The notes beneath the pieces are model-generated. The model worked only from the letters and a program-made list of their open reading frames with translations. It made no database searches and was not told the origin of the DNA. Below are positions 48,023-56,929 of a DNA stretch of 64,000 bases, piece by piece (positions within the stretch are counted from its first letter, which is position 1; every line of letters starts with the position of its first letter). The stretch is from assembly GCF_039888675.1 (NCBI RefSeq), contig NZ_JBDQQR010000001.1:3100001-3164000 (forward strand). The letters run 5' to 3'. The position numbers and the translations under genes were made by a program. The stretch is from Mesorhizobium sp. CAU 1732. GTDB taxonomy: Bacteria; Pseudomonadota; Alphaproteobacteria; Rhizobiales; Rhizobiaceae.

Positions 48023-48044
48023 CATATAAAGATTTCTTTATATG
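48023..48044. promoter_or_regulatory. Perfect 22-bp palindrome upstream of bmt (SahR-like operator)
   Basis: CATATAAAGA and TCTTTATATG form a perfect inverted repeat separated by TT, 37 bp before the bmt start. The ATAAAG/CTTTAT core resembles sites described for SahR, an ArsR-family regulator of the methionine/SAM cycle that responds to S-adenosylhomocysteine. bmt is a logical target. The match is from memory and is inference. Confidence 0.7.
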
Positions 48045-48081
48045 ATTATCCAAACTCCGCTCCTGCCGAAAGCGAACTCCG

Positions 48082-49098
48082 ATGACCAATCCGATCGACG
48101 CGTTGATCGCCGAGAAAGGCGTCCTTCTGGCCGATGGCGCCACGGGCACCAACCTGTTCGCATTGGGTCTGGAAGCAGGCGAAGCACCGGAAATCTGGAA
48201 CGAATCCGCACCCGAAAAGATCGTCGCGCTGCATCAGGGTTTCGTCGATGCCGGCGCGGACATCATCCTCACCAACTCGTTCGGTGGAACGCGCCATCGT
48301 CTGAAACTGCATCACGCACAGGATCGCGTCCACGAGATCAACAGGCGCGCCGCCGAGATCGCGCGCTCCGTCGCCGACAAGGCGGACCGCAAGGTCATCG
48401 TCGCCGGCTCGGTCGGGCCGACGGGCGAACTGCTCCAGCCATTGGGCGCGATGACCTATGACGAGGCGGTCGCAGCCTTCGTCGAGCAGATCGAGGGCTT
48501 GAAGGCAGGCGGCGCCGAAGTCGCCTGGATCGAGACTATGTCTGCGCCCGACGAAATCCGCGCAGCGGCCGAAGCCGCAATCAAGGTCGGCCTGCCCTAC
48601 ACCTATACGGGTTCGTTCGACACGGCCGGCCGCACGATGATGGGCCTTGCACCCAAGCACATCCACGACGCGGTGGATGGCCTTGCACAAGCGCCGGTCG
48701 GTGTCGGCGCCAATTGCGGCGTGGGCGCATCCGACATTCTCGCCTCCCTGCTCGACATGAGCGAGGCAAAGCCGGACGCGACCATCATCGTGAAGGGCAA
48801 TTGCGGCATTCCCGAATTTCGCGGGACCGAGATCCACTATTCCGGCACGCCGGACCTGATGGCCGACTATGCCCGCCTCGCGATCGACGGCGGCGCAAAA
48901 ATCGTCGGCGGCTGCTGCGGCACGTCGTTCGAACACCTTGCCGCCATGCGCAAGGCAATCGACGCGCACACCAAAGGTTCGCGCCCATCGGTCGAAGACG
49001 TCGTCACCCGCATCGGGCCGTTGCGCAACAAGCAGGCGAACCAGAGCGGCGCGGTCGAAGGCGACGGCGCGCGCCGCGAACGCCGCCGCGCACGGTGA
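48082..49098 (+). CDS. bmt: Betaine-homocysteine S-methyltransferase
   Basis: Cytoplasmic enzyme that methylates homocysteine to methionine using a betaine-type methyl donor, in rhizobia glycine betaine. The 338-residue TIM barrel has the N-terminal DGATGTNL motif and the three zinc cysteines: Cys212 in GANCGVG and Cys278-Cys279 in GGCCGTS. The C-terminus is basic (ARRERRRAR). A perfect operator-like palindrome lies 37 bp upstream and a strong hairpin terminator 20 bp downstream. With the MttB/DMGDH genes at 39.8-44 kb it makes the region a betaine demethylation neighbourhood. Confidence 0.88.
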   Translation: MTNPIDALIAEKGVLLADGATGTNLFALGLEAGEAPEIWNESAPEKIVALHQGFVDAGADIILTNSFGGTRHRLKLHHAQDRVHEINRRAAEIARSVADKADRKVIVAGSVGPTGELLQPLGAMTYDEAVAAFVEQIEGLKAGGAEVAWIETMSAPDEIRAAAEAAIKVGLPYTYTGSFDTAGRTMMGLAPKHIHDAVDGLAQAPVGVGANCGVGASDILASLLDMSEAKPDATIIVKGNCGIPEFRGTEIHYSGTPDLMADYARLAIDGGAKIVGGCCGTSFEHLAAMRKAIDAHTKGSRPSVEDVVTRIGPLRNKQANQSGAVEGDGARRERRRAR

Positions 49099-49117
49099 GG
49101 AGTGGTTGCCGAAGGCA

Positions 49118-49141
49118 ACAAAAAGCCAAAGATTTGGCTTT
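49118..49141 (+). terminator. Intrinsic terminator after bmt
   Basis: Perfect 11-bp stem AAAAAGCCAAA / TTTGGCTTTTT with a GA loop, ending in a T run, 20 bp after the bmt stop codon. It may work in both directions. Confidence 0.75.
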
Positions 49142-49280
49142 TTGAACGACGAACGGTGAGCTCCCGGTCCGCCTTCGGGCGGAGAGAGAGAGAGAGGTCC
49201 AGTGGACCTCTCGAAGGGAGGCGAACGCCCGAAGGGCAGGAAGCCATAGCGAAGGGCCGGCCAAAACACGTTCAAACAGC

Positions 49281-49313
49281 AAAAACCGGCAGGATATCTC
49301 CCGCCGGTTTTTT
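49281..49313. terminator. Second terminator-like hairpin in the bmt-padR spacer
   Basis: AAAAACCGGC pairs with GCCGGTTTTTT around a short loop, with A and T runs on the two sides, so it can end transcription from either side of the convergent pair. Confidence 0.65.
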
Positions 49314-49354
49314 GTTGTCTGCCCGATGCTGGATCGTTCAGCTTTTCGCAAAAA

Positions 49355-49480
49355 ACACCCCCTCCGTCCCTTCGGGCCACCTCCCCCATAAACGGAGGAG
49401 GATCGAGGTCGAGGGCGGCCGCAACGCCGGATCCTCCCCCACCCCGTGGGGGAGGTGGCCCGAAGGGACGGAGGGGGTGT
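49355..49480. repeat. Long palindromic element A4 between bmt and the PadR gene
   Basis: Perfect 34-bp inverted arms at 49355-49388 and 49447-49480 (outer ends ACACCCCCTCC and GGAGGGGGTGT) around a 58-bp loop. It shares the GGCCCGAAGGG and CTCCCCC/GGGGGAG blocks of the other long elements. This copy lies between convergent genes. Confidence 0.92.
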
Positions 49481-49519
49481 CCAAAGCGGGCCCACTCATT
49501 CGAACCACGCTAAGCTCGA

Positions 49520-50113
49520 TTACAGCTCGCCGAGATCTTTCAGCGCCTGCCGGATGATCCCGCGCGCCTTTGCGGCCTGCTCGGAATTCCAGGCGCCGCC
49601 ACGCATCTTCTCGTGGATCATCTGTCGCAACGCGCGAAACTCCTCGCCGATCACCGCACCGCCCATACGCTCGGCGACGCTTGCGATCTGCGCGTTGATG
49701 CGTTCCAGCTCGGTGGCGTTTTCCTTGAGGTAGAGCTTGCCCTGCTCGGTGATCGAAAAGAGCCGCTTGTTGCCTTCCGCCCGCGAGACGACGAGATCGG
49801 CCTCCTCGAGCATCTGCAGCATCGGGTAGATCGCGCCGGGGCTGGGGCTGTACGCGCCCTGCAACTTCTGCTCGAGCGCCTTGATGATATCGTAGCCGTG
49901 CCTCGGCTCCTCGGCGATCAGGCCGAGAACCACCAGCCGCAACGCGCCGGGGTCGAACATCCGTGGGCCGCGCCCGCCGAACGGGCCTCCGCGATGACGA
50001 CCGAACGGCCCGCCACGCCCGCGTCCGCGCTCAGCGCCCTCGCCGCCATCCCGGCCGCTCATGCGCCAGCCGCGTCCGCATTCCTCATGTGATTGTCTGT
50101 GATGAAACATCAT
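49520..50113 (-). CDS. PadR-family transcriptional regulator
   Basis: A 197-residue winged-helix repressor: Gly/Arg-rich N-terminal tail (about 1-50, with GRGRGGPFGRHRGG), PadR domain (about 55-125, LGLIAEEPRHGYDIIKAL and SPSPGAIYPMLQML), and a C-terminal helical dimerisation part. ATG at 50113 follows AGGAGAC. Three GATATATC copies just upstream are the likely autoregulatory operator. No efflux pump, the usual target, lies adjacent. Confidence 0.9.
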   Translation of the reverse strand: MMFHHRQSHEECGRGWRMSGRDGGEGAERGRGRGGPFGRHRGGPFGGRGPRMFDPGALRLVVLGLIAEEPRHGYDIIKALEQKLQGAYSPSPGAIYPMLQMLEEADLVVSRAEGNKRLFSITEQGKLYLKENATELERINAQIASVAERMGGAVIGEEFRALRQMIHEKMRGGAWNSEQAAKARGIIRQALKDLGEL

Positions 50114-50133
50114 CGTCTCCTGTGAGATCAGTT

Positions 50134-50179
50134 AAAGATATATCGTTCGTTAGATATATCGATCAAACGATATATCTTT
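50134..50179. promoter_or_regulatory. PadR operator: three GATATATC octamers 16 bp apart
   Basis: GATATATC occurs at 50137, 50153 and 50169, exactly 16 bp apart. The outer two sit in a perfect 14-bp inverted repeat (AAAGATATATCGTT at 50134-50147 and its complement at 50166-50179). This is 20-66 bp upstream of the PadR start, as expected for autorepression. Confidence 0.75.
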
Positions 50180-50288
50180 TCAAGACCCGTCCGCACGAAA
50201 ACGAAAACAGGCCGGCAGGGGGTTCTCCCCGGCCGGCCTGCATCGCCCCACGCGTGGGCCTTCAGCACTTGTAGGTGAAGCGTCTCCG

Positions 50289-52304
50289 CTACCGCTTTCC
50301 ATCCAGGGCCGAAGCCAGTCGGACAAGCGACAGGAACTCGGCGCGATAGCCGAAGGGATCGGCGCCGCGTGCAGCGGTGGCGATCTCCATGATCCGGTCA
50401 TAGCCGTAGTCTGCCACGGCATCCGTGCGGCGCAGCTTCTGGCCGAATGCAGCCACCGCCACGGAGAAGCGGACGTCTTCGGACGCCGCGTCGAGCGACC
50501 CGACCACATTCGCCGGCACCACAGGCGTGGTGATGAGTTCGCTCGCATCCTCGTTCGGCTGCTTGTAGCGGATTTTGACGAAGGCGAGCTCGTCGCTGGC
50601 AGGCGCAGCCTGGTCGGCCGGCGCACCGTAACGGGGTTCGTCTATCATCTGTGCGGGGCTGCCCTTGGGCGTGATTTCGTAGATCGCGGTCACCGAATGG
50701 CCCGACCCGATATCGCCGGCATCCACCCGATCATTGTTGAAATCCTCGCGGTTCAGGGCGCGGGTCTCGTAGCCGATCAGGCGGTACTCGGCGATCTGCT
50801 CGGGGTTGAACTCGACCTGGATCTTCACGTCCTTGGCGATCGGGAAGAGCGTCGAACCCGCCTCCTCCACCAGCAGCTTCTCGGCTTCCGCGAGCGTGTC
50901 GATGTAGCCTGCGGTGCCGTTGCCGTTCTGGGCGATCGTCTGCATCATCTGGTCGTTGAGGTTGCCACGCCCGAATCCGAGCACCGAGAGAAACACGCCG
51001 CTGTCGCGCTTCTGCTCGATCAGCGTCTTCAGCTCCTCGTCGCTCGTCTGGCCGACATTGAAGTCGCCATCGGTCGCCAGCATGACGCGGTTGACGCCGC
51101 CCTCGACGAAACTCTTTTCCGCAAGCCGGTAGGCCTCGCGAATACCCTCGGCGCCCGCCGTGCTGCCGCCCGCTTCGAGCCGGTCCAGCGCATTGAAGAT
51201 CGCCTGCTTGTCCAAAACCTTCGTCGGTTCCAGCACCGTACCCGCATTGCCAGCATAGGTGACGATCGAGACCGTATCGTTCGCCTCCAGCCTGTCGACC
51301 AACAGCCGGAACGAGTTCTTCAGCAGCGGCAGCTTGTCGGCCTCGTTCATCGAGCCGGACGTATCGATCAGGAAGACGAGGTTCGACTGCGGCTTCTCGG
51401 ACGGCACGACATCGTAACCCTTGATCGCCACGTGCATAAGCTGCGTATGCGCGTTCCAGGGCGTCGGCATGACGGTGATGGTCGAGTTGAACGGCACGTT
51501 CGCGCTGTCGGGACCCGCCCAGTCATAAGGGAAATAGTTGATCATCTCCTCGACGCGCACGCTGTCGGGCTGGGGCATGACGCCTTCCTTCAGCGACCGC
51601 CGCGCAAAGGCGTAGGACGCCGTGTCGACATCGATCGAGAAGGTCGAAACCGGATTTTCGAGCACCGCACGCACCGGATTGGTGTTGAAATTCTCGAACC
51701 GCTCCCGGTTCTCTTCCGCCGCGATGAAGGGCTCCGGCAAGACGCCGCCGCCCGCAGGCCGCGTCATCGACATCGGTGCGGCCTGGTCGCTGACGGCCAT
51801 CTCGCGCGTCAGGATGTTCTCGGCCGGAGCAGGCATGACCGGCGATGGCGGCGGCGCGGCCACCGGTTCATTCGCCAGGCTGCCGCCCTGCGCGATCTCA
51901 CCCGAAGCGCTGCGCTGTTCCGCGTCCTGTTTGGTCGCAGTCGGCTGTTCCAGCCTCTGGCGTTCCGGCGCGGTGGTCTCGACTGTTGCGCTCTCCGGGT
52001 CACGCCCAAACCGGAATTCATCCATCACCTGCCAGGTGACATATCCAGCGACCGGCAGCGCCACGAGACCGGCGAGCGCCGGGTTTGCGATGAGCTTCTT
52101 GTTCATGACTTCCCTCCAGAACCTGATCGTTCTGGCGGTAAGACGTTCGCTCACCGGTGATCCTTGGGTCGTGGCCGCGTCTTTTTGCGCATCGTCGAAT
52201 GCGCTCATCGCCGCGTTCAGCGCGCGCGCCTTCGCGGCCTCACCGGGCGCGGGCGCCGATGCCTTTCGCAGGATGTCGAGTTCGTCGAATTCACTCTTTG
52301 CCAT
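50289..52304 (-). CDS. Membrane-anchored VWA-domain protein (YfbK-like) paired with a sigma factor
   Basis: A 671-residue protein. Cytoplasmic N-terminus (about 1-70), one transmembrane helix (about 73-95, NPALAGLVALPVAGYV), a Pro/Ala/Gln-rich periplasmic stretch, then a von Willebrand factor A domain with the MIDAS metal site DTSGSMNEAD near residue 310, and a C-terminal YfbK-type (DUF3520-like) region. The gene follows the sigma factor gene two bases after its stop. The short cytoplasmic N-terminus could hold the sigma factor, as in anti-sigma factors; that is inference. Confidence 0.85.
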   Translation of the reverse strand: MAKSEFDELDILRKASAPAPGEAAKARALNAAMSAFDDAQKDAATTQGSPVSERLTARTIRFWREVMNKKLIANPALAGLVALPVAGYVTWQVMDEFRFGRDPESATVETTAPERQRLEQPTATKQDAEQRSASGEIAQGGSLANEPVAAPPPSPVMPAPAENILTREMAVSDQAAPMSMTRPAGGGVLPEPFIAAEENRERFENFNTNPVRAVLENPVSTFSIDVDTASYAFARRSLKEGVMPQPDSVRVEEMINYFPYDWAGPDSANVPFNSTITVMPTPWNAHTQLMHVAIKGYDVVPSEKPQSNLVFLIDTSGSMNEADKLPLLKNSFRLLVDRLEANDTVSIVTYAGNAGTVLEPTKVLDKQAIFNALDRLEAGGSTAGAEGIREAYRLAEKSFVEGGVNRVMLATDGDFNVGQTSDEELKTLIEQKRDSGVFLSVLGFGRGNLNDQMMQTIAQNGNGTAGYIDTLAEAEKLLVEEAGSTLFPIAKDVKIQVEFNPEQIAEYRLIGYETRALNREDFNNDRVDAGDIGSGHSVTAIYEITPKGSPAQMIDEPRYGAPADQAAPASDELAFVKIRYKQPNEDASELITTPVVPANVVGSLDAASEDVRFSVAVAAFGQKLRRTDAVADYGYDRIMEIATAARGADPFGYRAEFLSLVRLASALDGKR

Positions 52305-52306
52305 GA

Positions 52307-52864
52307 TCAGACTTCCTCGGCCGACATGATCTGCTTCAGCCGTTTCTTCGCTTCATGGATGTGCCACGAGACGGTCGCTTCCGAGCAGCCCATCAGATCG
52401 GCCGCGTGTGCGTGGTTCATGTCCTCGCCATAGACCAGCGTCACCGCCTCGCATTGCTTGGGCGACAATCGCCGCACCGCCTGCCACAGCGCTTCGGCCG
52501 GGTCTTCCTGCGCTACGTGGCTCTCATCGATCAGCGCATGAACGCCGTAAGCCTTGGCCTTCGCAGCCTCGCGGGCGGATTTGCGCCCCATGTCCCGCAC
52601 CGCATTGAGCACGATCGCGTAGAGCCATGTCGTGAAGGCCGAGCCGCCATTGTAGCCGCGAATGGCGCGGCCCAGACGCGCGCAAATCTCCTGCGCCACG
52701 TCTTCGGCGTCGGCGCGATGCCCCGTCATCCGAAAGGCGAGCCGGAAGATGAAGGGGTAGTGCCGCTCGATCAGCGTCGAGAACGCGACCCTGTCGCCGC
52801 CGGCCGCTTGGCGCGCCAGTCGGGCATCGGAAACATCGTCATCAGCCATCGCGAGTGCCATCAT
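52307..52864 (-). CDS. ECF-type RNA polymerase sigma factor
   Basis: A 185-residue group IV sigma factor. Region 2 includes FRLAFRMTGHRADAEDVAQEI and the DNA-melting part FTTWLYAIVLNAV; region 4 includes LSPKQCEAVTLVYGEDMNHAHAADLMGCSEATVSWHIHEAKKRL. ATGs at 52864, 52861 and 52849 are in frame and none has a clear ribosome site. It is the first gene of a two-gene unit with the VWA membrane protein, a common sigma/regulator arrangement. Confidence 0.88.
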   Translation of the reverse strand: MMALAMADDDVSDARLARQAAGGDRVAFSTLIERHYPFIFRLAFRMTGHRADAEDVAQEICARLGRAIRGYNGGSAFTTWLYAIVLNAVRDMGRKSAREAAKAKAYGVHALIDESHVAQEDPAEALWQAVRRLSPKQCEAVTLVYGEDMNHAHAADLMGCSEATVSWHIHEAKKRLKQIMSAEEV

Positions 52865-52938
52865 CGACGGTGAAACGAAGCGACGTCGCGATTCCTTGGG
52901 GCGATCCCGAGATTTTTTTCGTCACGCGTGGACGGCGC

Positions 52939-53343
52939 TCACCGGGGCGAGAAATCGTCCGCGTAGCCTTCCAACGCCGTCGTGCGATCCTCGATGATCG
53001 ACGCCTGGCAGACCGGATAGGTCAAAACCTGACCCTCCCGGCCGAAATCACCGCTGGCATAAAACTGGCAGGCGCCTTCCTTGAACTTGACCCACAGCCT
53101 TTGCTCGGCCAGCAACGCGGTCTTCGTATCGCCGTCGGTGAGCGCATAGACGCGCTTCCAGGTCGCGTTGAGCGCGTCGTCGGCGCGCTTCATCAAAGCC
53201 CCGCCGCACTCGCCCCAGGCTGTGTTGGTGCCGTCGCTCTGGTCGATGCATTTGTCGTAGGCATCGTCGGCCATCGCCGGCGACAATGAGAGTACGGCAG
53301 CAAGACCAATCAGCGCGCAAAGAGACAGGGTTTTATCGATCAT
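52939..53343 (-). CDS. LprI-family (DUF1311) periplasmic protein
   Basis: A 134-residue secreted protein: signal peptide (about 1-25, AMA cleavage site) and an LprI-type domain with conserved cysteines and the pattern WGECGGALMKRADDALNATWKRVY. Members related to mycobacterial LprI inhibit lysozyme; most proteobacterial ones are uncharacterised. Single gene. Confidence 0.84.
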   Translation of the reverse strand: MIDKTLSLCALIGLAAVLSLSPAMADDAYDKCIDQSDGTNTAWGECGGALMKRADDALNATWKRVYALTDGDTKTALLAEQRLWVKFKEGACQFYASGDFGREGQVLTYPVCQASIIEDRTTALEGYADDFSPR

Positions 53344-53416
53344 GGCAGGCTCCTCTGAATTCGCCTCAGTCTAGGCAATGAAACGAAATCGGAAAAGGGC
53401 GATATGGCAGGCAGCC

Positions 53417-54145
53417 TCACGCCAGGCTTTCGTCGAACAGCGTCAGGAGACGCGTCCAATGGCGTTCCGCGCCTGCCTCGTCGTAGACGCCGTGGTCCGG
53501 CACGGCCCAGCCATGCGCCATTCCGACATAGTTTTCGATGAGGTGGTCTACCTCGGCCTCGCGCAGCGCCTGTGCGAGGATCGCCGACTGCTCGGGTGGA
53601 AAGCTGCGATCGACCCCGGCCATGCCGACATAGACACGCGCCTTGATAGTGGCGGCAACGCGATGCGGGCTGTCCGACGCCTCGCTTGCAAGGTTTCCGC
53701 CGTGAAAACTCGCGGCGGCCGCCACCCGGTCGGGATGGGCGGCGGCCGCATTCAGCGCCCTCGCCCCGCCCATGCAGTAGCCGACGATGCCGAACCGCTC
53801 GACCCCCTCATTGCCCAGCGCATCCAGAAACGCGCCCGTATCGGCCTGCGTCATGGCTTGCGTCGTGGCCGCCATCATCGACCTGATCTTCGCGGCCGAC
53901 TCCTCCTGCGCAAAGCCGGTCTTGGCGTCGAACGGCCCGTAGGCCCCCTGCCGGTAAAACAGGTCCGGCACCAGCACCGCATAGCCGGACGATGCGAGAC
54001 GCTCGGCCATGCCGTCGAGTGCCGGCCTCGGGCCGAACGCATCCATGAACAGGACCACGCCGCGGCGCGACCCGCCTTGCGGGACGAACAGCCCCGCGGG
54101 CGCGCGTCCGTCATTGGTAGGGATTTCGATGTTGCGCTTGGTCAT
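53417..54145 (-). CDS. Dienelactone hydrolase family protein
   Basis: A 242-residue alpha/beta hydrolase. The nucleophile is Cys124 in GYCMGG, with a C-terminal His in YVGMAHGW. The N-terminus has FMDAFGPRPALDGMAERLAS, the DLH pattern. ATG at 54145 follows GGGAGAG. Substrate unknown; true dienelactone hydrolysis needs a chlorocatechol pathway, which is not seen here. Confidence 0.87.
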   Translation of the reverse strand: MTKRNIEIPTNDGRAPAGLFVPQGGSRRGVVLFMDAFGPRPALDGMAERLASSGYAVLVPDLFYRQGAYGPFDAKTGFAQEESAAKIRSMMAATTQAMTQADTGAFLDALGNEGVERFGIVGYCMGGARALNAAAAHPDRVAAAASFHGGNLASEASDSPHRVAATIKARVYVGMAGVDRSFPPEQSAILAQALREAEVDHLIENYVGMAHGWAVPDHGVYDEAGAERHWTRLLTLFDESLA

Positions 54146-54242
54146 GCGATGCTCTCCCGATGTCGATCGGGGGTGGCATATCACGGCCGGGCCGCGGATG
54201 TCGTCCATCCGCGACCCGATTGATGCAGGCATGGTCTGAAAG

Positions 54243-55655
54243 TCAGTTGACCGGGCCGCTCCCGCCCAACCCTTCCAGCTTGGATGTATCCGGCGTCGTC
54301 CCGGTCGCGCGATTGACCATCACCGTCACGACCCAGAGAACGACGCCCATCGCCAGCAGGATGCCGGCGATCGTGTATTGCACGGGGTCGCGACCCGTCC
54401 ACGGCCCGACGAGGAACGCACAGGACAGCGCACCGATGATCGGCAGGATGCTGGGTGTCGTGAAATGCTCGTGTTCGACCGGATCGCGCCGCAGAACCAG
54501 GACCGCGATGTTGACGATCGTGAAGACCCCGAGCAGCAGCAGCGCCGTCGTGCCGCCCAGCGCCGGCACCTCGCCGACGAAGGTGATCAGCGCGAAGGCC
54601 AGCAGCGTCGTGAAGATGATCGCAACATAGGGCGTCTGCCTCGTTTTATGCACCGCCCCGAGCGCGCTGGGCAGCACCTTTTCGCGGCTCATGCCATAGA
54701 CCAGCCGGCTTGCCATCAGCATGTTGATGAGCGCGCTGTTCGCCACCGCGAACATGGTGATGAAGCCGAAGATTTCGATCGGAAATCCCGGAGCACCCGC
54801 CTCGACGACCTTGAGGAGCGGCGTGTCGCCCTCGGCCAGATCCTCAGGTGATACGAGCGTGATCGCCGAGATCGAGACCAGCACGTAGATCAGGCCGGTG
54901 ATGAGCAGGCCGCCAAGCAGGACCTTCGGGAAGATCTTGCTCGGCCGATGGGTTTCTTCCGCCATGTTGACCGCGTCTTCGAACCCGACCATCGCGAAGA
55001 AGGCGAGCGTCGTGCCCGCGATGACGCCCCAGATCGGAGCGCTGTCGGAAGACGTGTTGAACTCCAGAACGCGCGAAACGTCGCCCTGTCCCGCCGAAAT
55101 GGCCCAGAAACCGATGAAGATGACGATCAGCAGGCCGGTCAGTTCGACGATCGTCAGCACCACATTGGCTTTCACGCTTTCGCCGACGCCGCGAAAATTC
55201 ACGATCGCCACCAAAGCCATGAAGCAGAGCGCGATGGCCGTCACGCCGAGCACGCCGTCGCCGAGGCCGAAAACCTCCGCGAAATTCGCCGCGAACGCGC
55301 GCGAGGCCGTGGACGACGACGTGATGCCGGAACTCATCACCGCAAACGCGACGATGAAGGTGATGAAATGGATGCCGAACGCCTTGTGCGTGTAGAGCGC
55401 AGCGCCGGCGGCGCGCGGATATTTGGTGACCAGTTCGAGATAGCTGAATGCCGTCACCAGCGCGACCGCGAACGCCACCAGGAAGGGCAGCCAGACCGCA
55501 CCGCCCACCTGGGCGGCAACCTGGCCCGTCAGCGCGTAGATACCCGTGCCGAGAATGTCGCCGACGATGAACAGAAGAAGGAGCCACGGCCCCATGACCC
55601 GCTTGAGTTCGGGCGGTGCCGCGGCACCGGATTGAGAAGCAGCAATGTCCGTCAT
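54243..55655 (-). CDS. APC family amino acid permease
   Basis: A 470-residue inner-membrane transporter with twelve predicted helices. The first helix carries VGDILGTGIYALTGQVA, the amino-acid-binding GxG motif of the APC superfamily. It resembles cationic/neutral amino acid permeases (YhdG/CAT-like). ATG at 55655 follows GGAGGGACG. Confidence 0.9.
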   Translation of the reverse strand: MTDIAASQSGAAAPPELKRVMGPWLLLLFIVGDILGTGIYALTGQVAAQVGGAVWLPFLVAFAVALVTAFSYLELVTKYPRAAGAALYTHKAFGIHFITFIVAFAVMSSGITSSSTASRAFAANFAEVFGLGDGVLGVTAIALCFMALVAIVNFRGVGESVKANVVLTIVELTGLLIVIFIGFWAISAGQGDVSRVLEFNTSSDSAPIWGVIAGTTLAFFAMVGFEDAVNMAEETHRPSKIFPKVLLGGLLITGLIYVLVSISAITLVSPEDLAEGDTPLLKVVEAGAPGFPIEIFGFITMFAVANSALINMLMASRLVYGMSREKVLPSALGAVHKTRQTPYVAIIFTTLLAFALITFVGEVPALGGTTALLLLGVFTIVNIAVLVLRRDPVEHEHFTTPSILPIIGALSCAFLVGPWTGRDPVQYTIAGILLAMGVVLWVVTVMVNRATGTTPDTSKLEGLGGSGPVN

Positions 55656-55889
55656 GGGAACGTCCCTCCGAAAACGGCTTGAGCCCCCCCCTTGCAGTCA
55701 CTGGTTGAACTTGCATCCCGCGATCTCTTTCCGCAAGGGCATGCATTGCAGGCTTACATCATGCGTTCACGCCGACCGCTATTCGCGGCGAGAACGTTCA
55801 CGCCTTCGCGGGAAAGCGGTTTGCCGGTGCAGGAACAGGGATGGCGAGCGGATAATTGCCTGATCGATCCGCCCGCTTCCCCCTTAATG

Positions 55890-56141
55890 TCAGCTTCTGA
55901 TGGCTCTGGCGCCCCCGATCAGGATGCACGCGCCGACGAACCCGGCAACCAGATAGCCCAGCCACCCACCGAACGACACGCCCAGCAGCCCGAACAGGAA
56001 GCTGGCCACAGCGGCGCCGATGATACCGAGAATAATGTTCGTGAGAATGCCGGTATCGCTCTTCATGACACTCGATGCGATCCATCCGGCGACGCCGCCG
56101 ATGATGATGGCGGCGATCCAGCCTACGCTTGCGTCTTCCAT
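55890..56141 (-). CDS. GlsB/YeaQ/YmgE family small membrane protein
   Basis: An 83-residue protein with three hydrophobic helices rich in glycine (IAAIIIGGVAGWIAS, GILTNIILGIIGAAVASFLFGLLG, LGYLVAGFVGACILIGGARAI). The family is called transglycosylase-associated but its function is unclear; it is often stress induced. ATG at 56141 follows a GGAGGAGAGGAG ribosome site. It stands alone. Confidence 0.88.
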   Translation of the reverse strand: MEDASVGWIAAIIIGGVAGWIASSVMKSDTGILTNIILGIIGAAVASFLFGLLGVSFGGWLGYLVAGFVGACILIGGARAIRS

Positions 56142-56257
56142 CAGATTCTCCTCTCCTCCGATACGGACGAGGATATTGATCCACGCGGATTTGATTCGAG
56201 CAAGACATATCGTGGCGCGGGCGAGCGCTGTCCCTGCCGCAATGGCGGTCGGCGGGC

Positions 56258-56929
56258 TTACGCGCCCGCGAAGGCGCGCTGGTGGAACGCCTGTATCTCG
56301 GCGGGATAGCGATAGGCGGTGCCCACCGGACAGGCGTTCCGGTCGAGGCATCCTGTTGCGCGGCACGGCTCCCCAAGGGCCGAGCGAACGTGACCGAGAC
56401 AGGCCTCATAGGCGAACCCCCGCTCGCCATGCGCATCGACCGGACAGGCCGTCATGCACGGTTTGTCGACGCACGCATCGCAGGGATGATTTTGTTTCGG
56501 AGCAGGCGGGCTGTCAAAATCCTCGACGTCGTCGTCAAACAGCAGCGCGCCGCGATAGGCATGCCACAGCCCGTAATCCGGGTGCATCAGGATTCCCAGC
56601 GGCGACGGCCTCAGCCCTTCGGCCCGCATCGCCCATTGCTGGAATGGCGCATAGGGCCGATCGTTCGGCATCACCAGCCTTGCACCGGCCTGCAAAGCCA
56701 CCGCGCCGATCACCTGCCTCGACCAGCTATCCAGCGGATCGCCCGGATCGACCGGCTGCCGCGAACGCCAGTCGGTAAAATGGGTCCAATATGCCGCCCC
56801 AGCGCTACCCACCAGAACGACGGATTGCGCGGGTTGGCCGGATGGCCCGGCGGGAGGTGTGTCACCATCGGCGAACCGGAACCCGCCGCGCGCGATGAGG
56901 CCGTGTTCGGCAAGCGCCTTCGCAATCAC
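56258..56929 (-). CDS. Ferredoxin-like iron-sulfur protein, translationally coupled to a LysE gene
   Basis: A 223-residue protein with a cysteine-rich C-terminal third (CDACVDKPCMTACP, then CRATGCLDRNACP), loosely like the cluster region of epoxyqueuosine reductase. The N-terminal part (about 1-140) is unusual and includes SVVLVGSAGAAYW. The start is GTG at 56929, overlapping the TGA of the LysE gene (GTGA); no good ribosome site is present, so translation probably depends on the upstream gene. Function unknown, redox role inferred. Confidence 0.75.
   Translation of the reverse strand: MIAKALAEHGLIARGGFRFADGDTPPAGPSGQPAQSVVLVGSAGAAYWTHFTDWRSRQPVDPGDPLDSWSRQVIGAVALQAGARLVMPNDRPYAPFQQWAMRAEGLRPSPLGILMHPDYGLWHAYRGALLFDDDVEDFDSPPAPKQNHPCDACVDKPCMTACPVDAHGERGFAYEACLGHVRSALGEPCRATGCLDRNACPVGTAYRYPAEIQAFHQRAFAGA

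Larger units (their letters stand above)
49099..49519. other. Gene-free spacer rich in hairpins between bmt and the PadR gene
   Basis: No gene is supported in these 421 bases. They hold the bmt terminator (49118), a GGAGAGAGAGAG-type purine run near 49180, small palindromes such as GGTCCAGTGGACC around 49196-49208, a second terminator-like hairpin (49281) and the long palindromic element A4 (49355). Confidence 0.75.

Noticed and set aside
49102..49557. A 151-codon frame through the hairpin-rich spacer
   Set aside because: It covers two terminators and a long palindrome and has no domain-like features; composition reflects repeats.
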